The position numbers and the translations under genes are program-made. From positions 1-13,584 of the forward strand of contig CANHBU010000014.1 of the NCBI GenBank assembly GCA_947458345.1: a stretch of DNA of 13,584 nt, read 5' to 3'. How positions within the stretch are numbered: the first letter of the stretch is position 1; the number at the start of each line of letters is the position of its first letter. Shown here piece by piece: positions 12,766 through 13,584 of this stretch. This stretch comes from Comamonadaceae bacterium (GTDB lineage Bacteria > Pseudomonadota > Gammaproteobacteria > Burkholderiales > Burkholderiaceae_C). The notes under the pieces are model-generated. The model was not told the origin of the DNA. It saw nothing but the letters and a program-made list of their open reading frames with translations, and ran no database searches.

Positions 12766-13584
12766 TCAGCTTTCGATCTTCATATCGCGGATGATGGGCC
12801 TGAACTGGTCCATCTGGCGCTTGAGAATCTCGTCTTGCGCTGCTGCGCTTGAGCCCACGGGCTCGGCGCCGAGTTCAATCAGGCGCTTGGCGACCTCGGG
12901 GTGCCGCACGGCAGCGGCCGACTCTTTTTGCAAGCGCTCGACGATCTCGCGCGGGGTCTTGCCCGGTGCAAAAAGGCCGTTCCAGCCCTCGAGTTCGAGG
13001 CTGGCAAATCCGAGTTCGCGCACGGTCGGTACATCGGGCAGGCCGGCCACGCGCTTGGAGGCGGTGGTGGCCAGTGCCTTGAGGGTGCCGGCGCGGATTT
13101 CAGCCAGCGAGGTCGACAGCTGGTCACCGCCAATCTGTATCCGCCCGGCCAGCAGTTCCTGCTTCAGGGGCGCTGCGCCCTTGAAGGGCACGTGCTGCAT
13201 GTCGATGCCGGCGGCCTTCTTGAAGCCCTCGCCCTGCACATGCATGGCCGAGCCTGGGCCGGTCGAGCCGTAGTTGTAGGCCAGCTGCTTTTGCGTGCGC
13301 AGCAGCTGCCCGAGCTCGCGCAGGTCTTTGGCTGGCACGCTTGGGTTGGCCGTCCACATGAAGGGCACATAGACCGAGATGGAAACCCCGGCGAAATCGG
13401 TGTCGACGTTAAAGGGCGAGCGGCCGGCCAAGGTCTGCGCCACCGAGGTCATGGGAAAGGTCAGGTTGTGCATCAGCAGGGTGTGACCGTCGGGCGCCGC
13501 TTTGGCCACTGCATCGGCGCCGATCGCGCCGCCCGCACCGCCCCGGTTTTCAATCAGCACCGGCTGGCCCATGGTCTCGCTCAT
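12766..13584 (-). CDS. Bug/TctC-family substrate-binding protein, 5' end beyond the window
   Basis: Second Bug-family periplasmic receptor, convergent with the dehydrogenase. 272 codons and the stop (12768-12766) are visible. The frame is open to the window edge, and the first codon seen is a Met, but it is almost certainly internal: the protein begins in the Bug motif ETMGQPVLIENRGGAGG, which in full members follows a signal peptide and about 30 mature residues, so about 50 residues are missing. Landmarks are GAIGADAVAKAAPDGHTLL, DMQHVPFKGAAPLKQELLAG, LPDVPTVRELG and the C-terminal helix ending MKIES. It differs from the first Bug protein in this window in the central ligand region, so it probably binds a different acid. 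No TctA/TctB genes are visible. Confidence 0.9.
   Translation of the reverse strand: MSETMGQPVLIENRGGAGGAIGADAVAKAAPDGHTLLMHNLTFPMTSVAQTLAGRSPFNVDTDFAGVSISVYVPFMWTANPSVPAKDLRELGQLLRTQKQLAYNYGSTGPGSAMHVQGEGFKKAAGIDMQHVPFKGAAPLKQELLAGRIQIGGDQLSTSLAEIRAGTLKALATTASKRVAGLPDVPTVRELGFASLELEGWNGLFAPGKTPREIVERLQKESAAAVRHPEVAKRLIELGAEPVGSSAAAQDEILKRQMDQFRPIIRDMKIES

Overview
This GC-rich window has the gene content of a Burkholderiales betaproteobacterium, most likely from the Comamonadaceae or Alcaligenaceae. The pointers are two Bug/TctC-family periplasmic receptors, a NahR-like LysR regulator beside an aromatic-ring Rieske oxygenase, a tandem glycine riboswitch in front of a DadA-type gene, and a DctPQM TRAP transporter. 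This is inferred from gene families; no rRNA or other phylogenetic marker is present. There are no tRNAs, insertion sequences, phage genes or CRISPR arrays.

Layout. (1) Positions 1-1095, minus strand: the 5' part of a GDT1/TMEM165-type (UPF0016) cation transporter and a small cytosolic protein with a bacterial PH-like core. (2) Positions 1197-5054: a LysR regulator on the minus strand, divergent from a plus-strand operon of a Rieske oxygenase large subunit, its small subunit and a Bug receptor. The large and small subunits resemble the anthranilate/salicylate oxygenases, but no ferredoxin or reductase gene is present. (3) Positions 5055-7651: a terminator-like hairpin, a promoter, a two-aptamer glycine riboswitch, a DadA-like flavin amino-acid dehydrogenase and an RpiR/SIS regulator. 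(4) Positions 7652-11611: a 338-base intergenic region with a 9-bp tandem repeat and operator-like dyads, then a tightly packed DctP-DctQ-DctM TRAP operon ending in a hydantoin/Asp-Glu racemase-family protein that overlaps dctM by 4 bp. (5) Positions 11612-13584: a 3-hydroxyisobutyrate-dehydrogenase-like enzyme, convergent with a second Bug receptor cut by the window edge.

How they may work together. Region 2 looks like an aromatic-acid oxidation cassette: the LysR protein senses the acid, the Rieske oxygenase hydroxylates it, and the Bug protein binds a related carboxylate in the periplasm. Regions 3 and 4 look like amino-acid or hydroxy-acid scavenging. Glycine sensing controls a deaminating dehydrogenase, and a phosphosugar-type (SIS) regulator lies upstream of a carboxylate TRAP importer whose last gene is a racemase-like enzyme. 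That enzyme has lost one of the two catalytic cysteines of its family, so it may not be a racemase. The most interesting points are this altered enzyme, the use of a glycine riboswitch for a dadA-type gene, the paired operator-like sites before the TRAP operon, and the oxygenase without redox partners.
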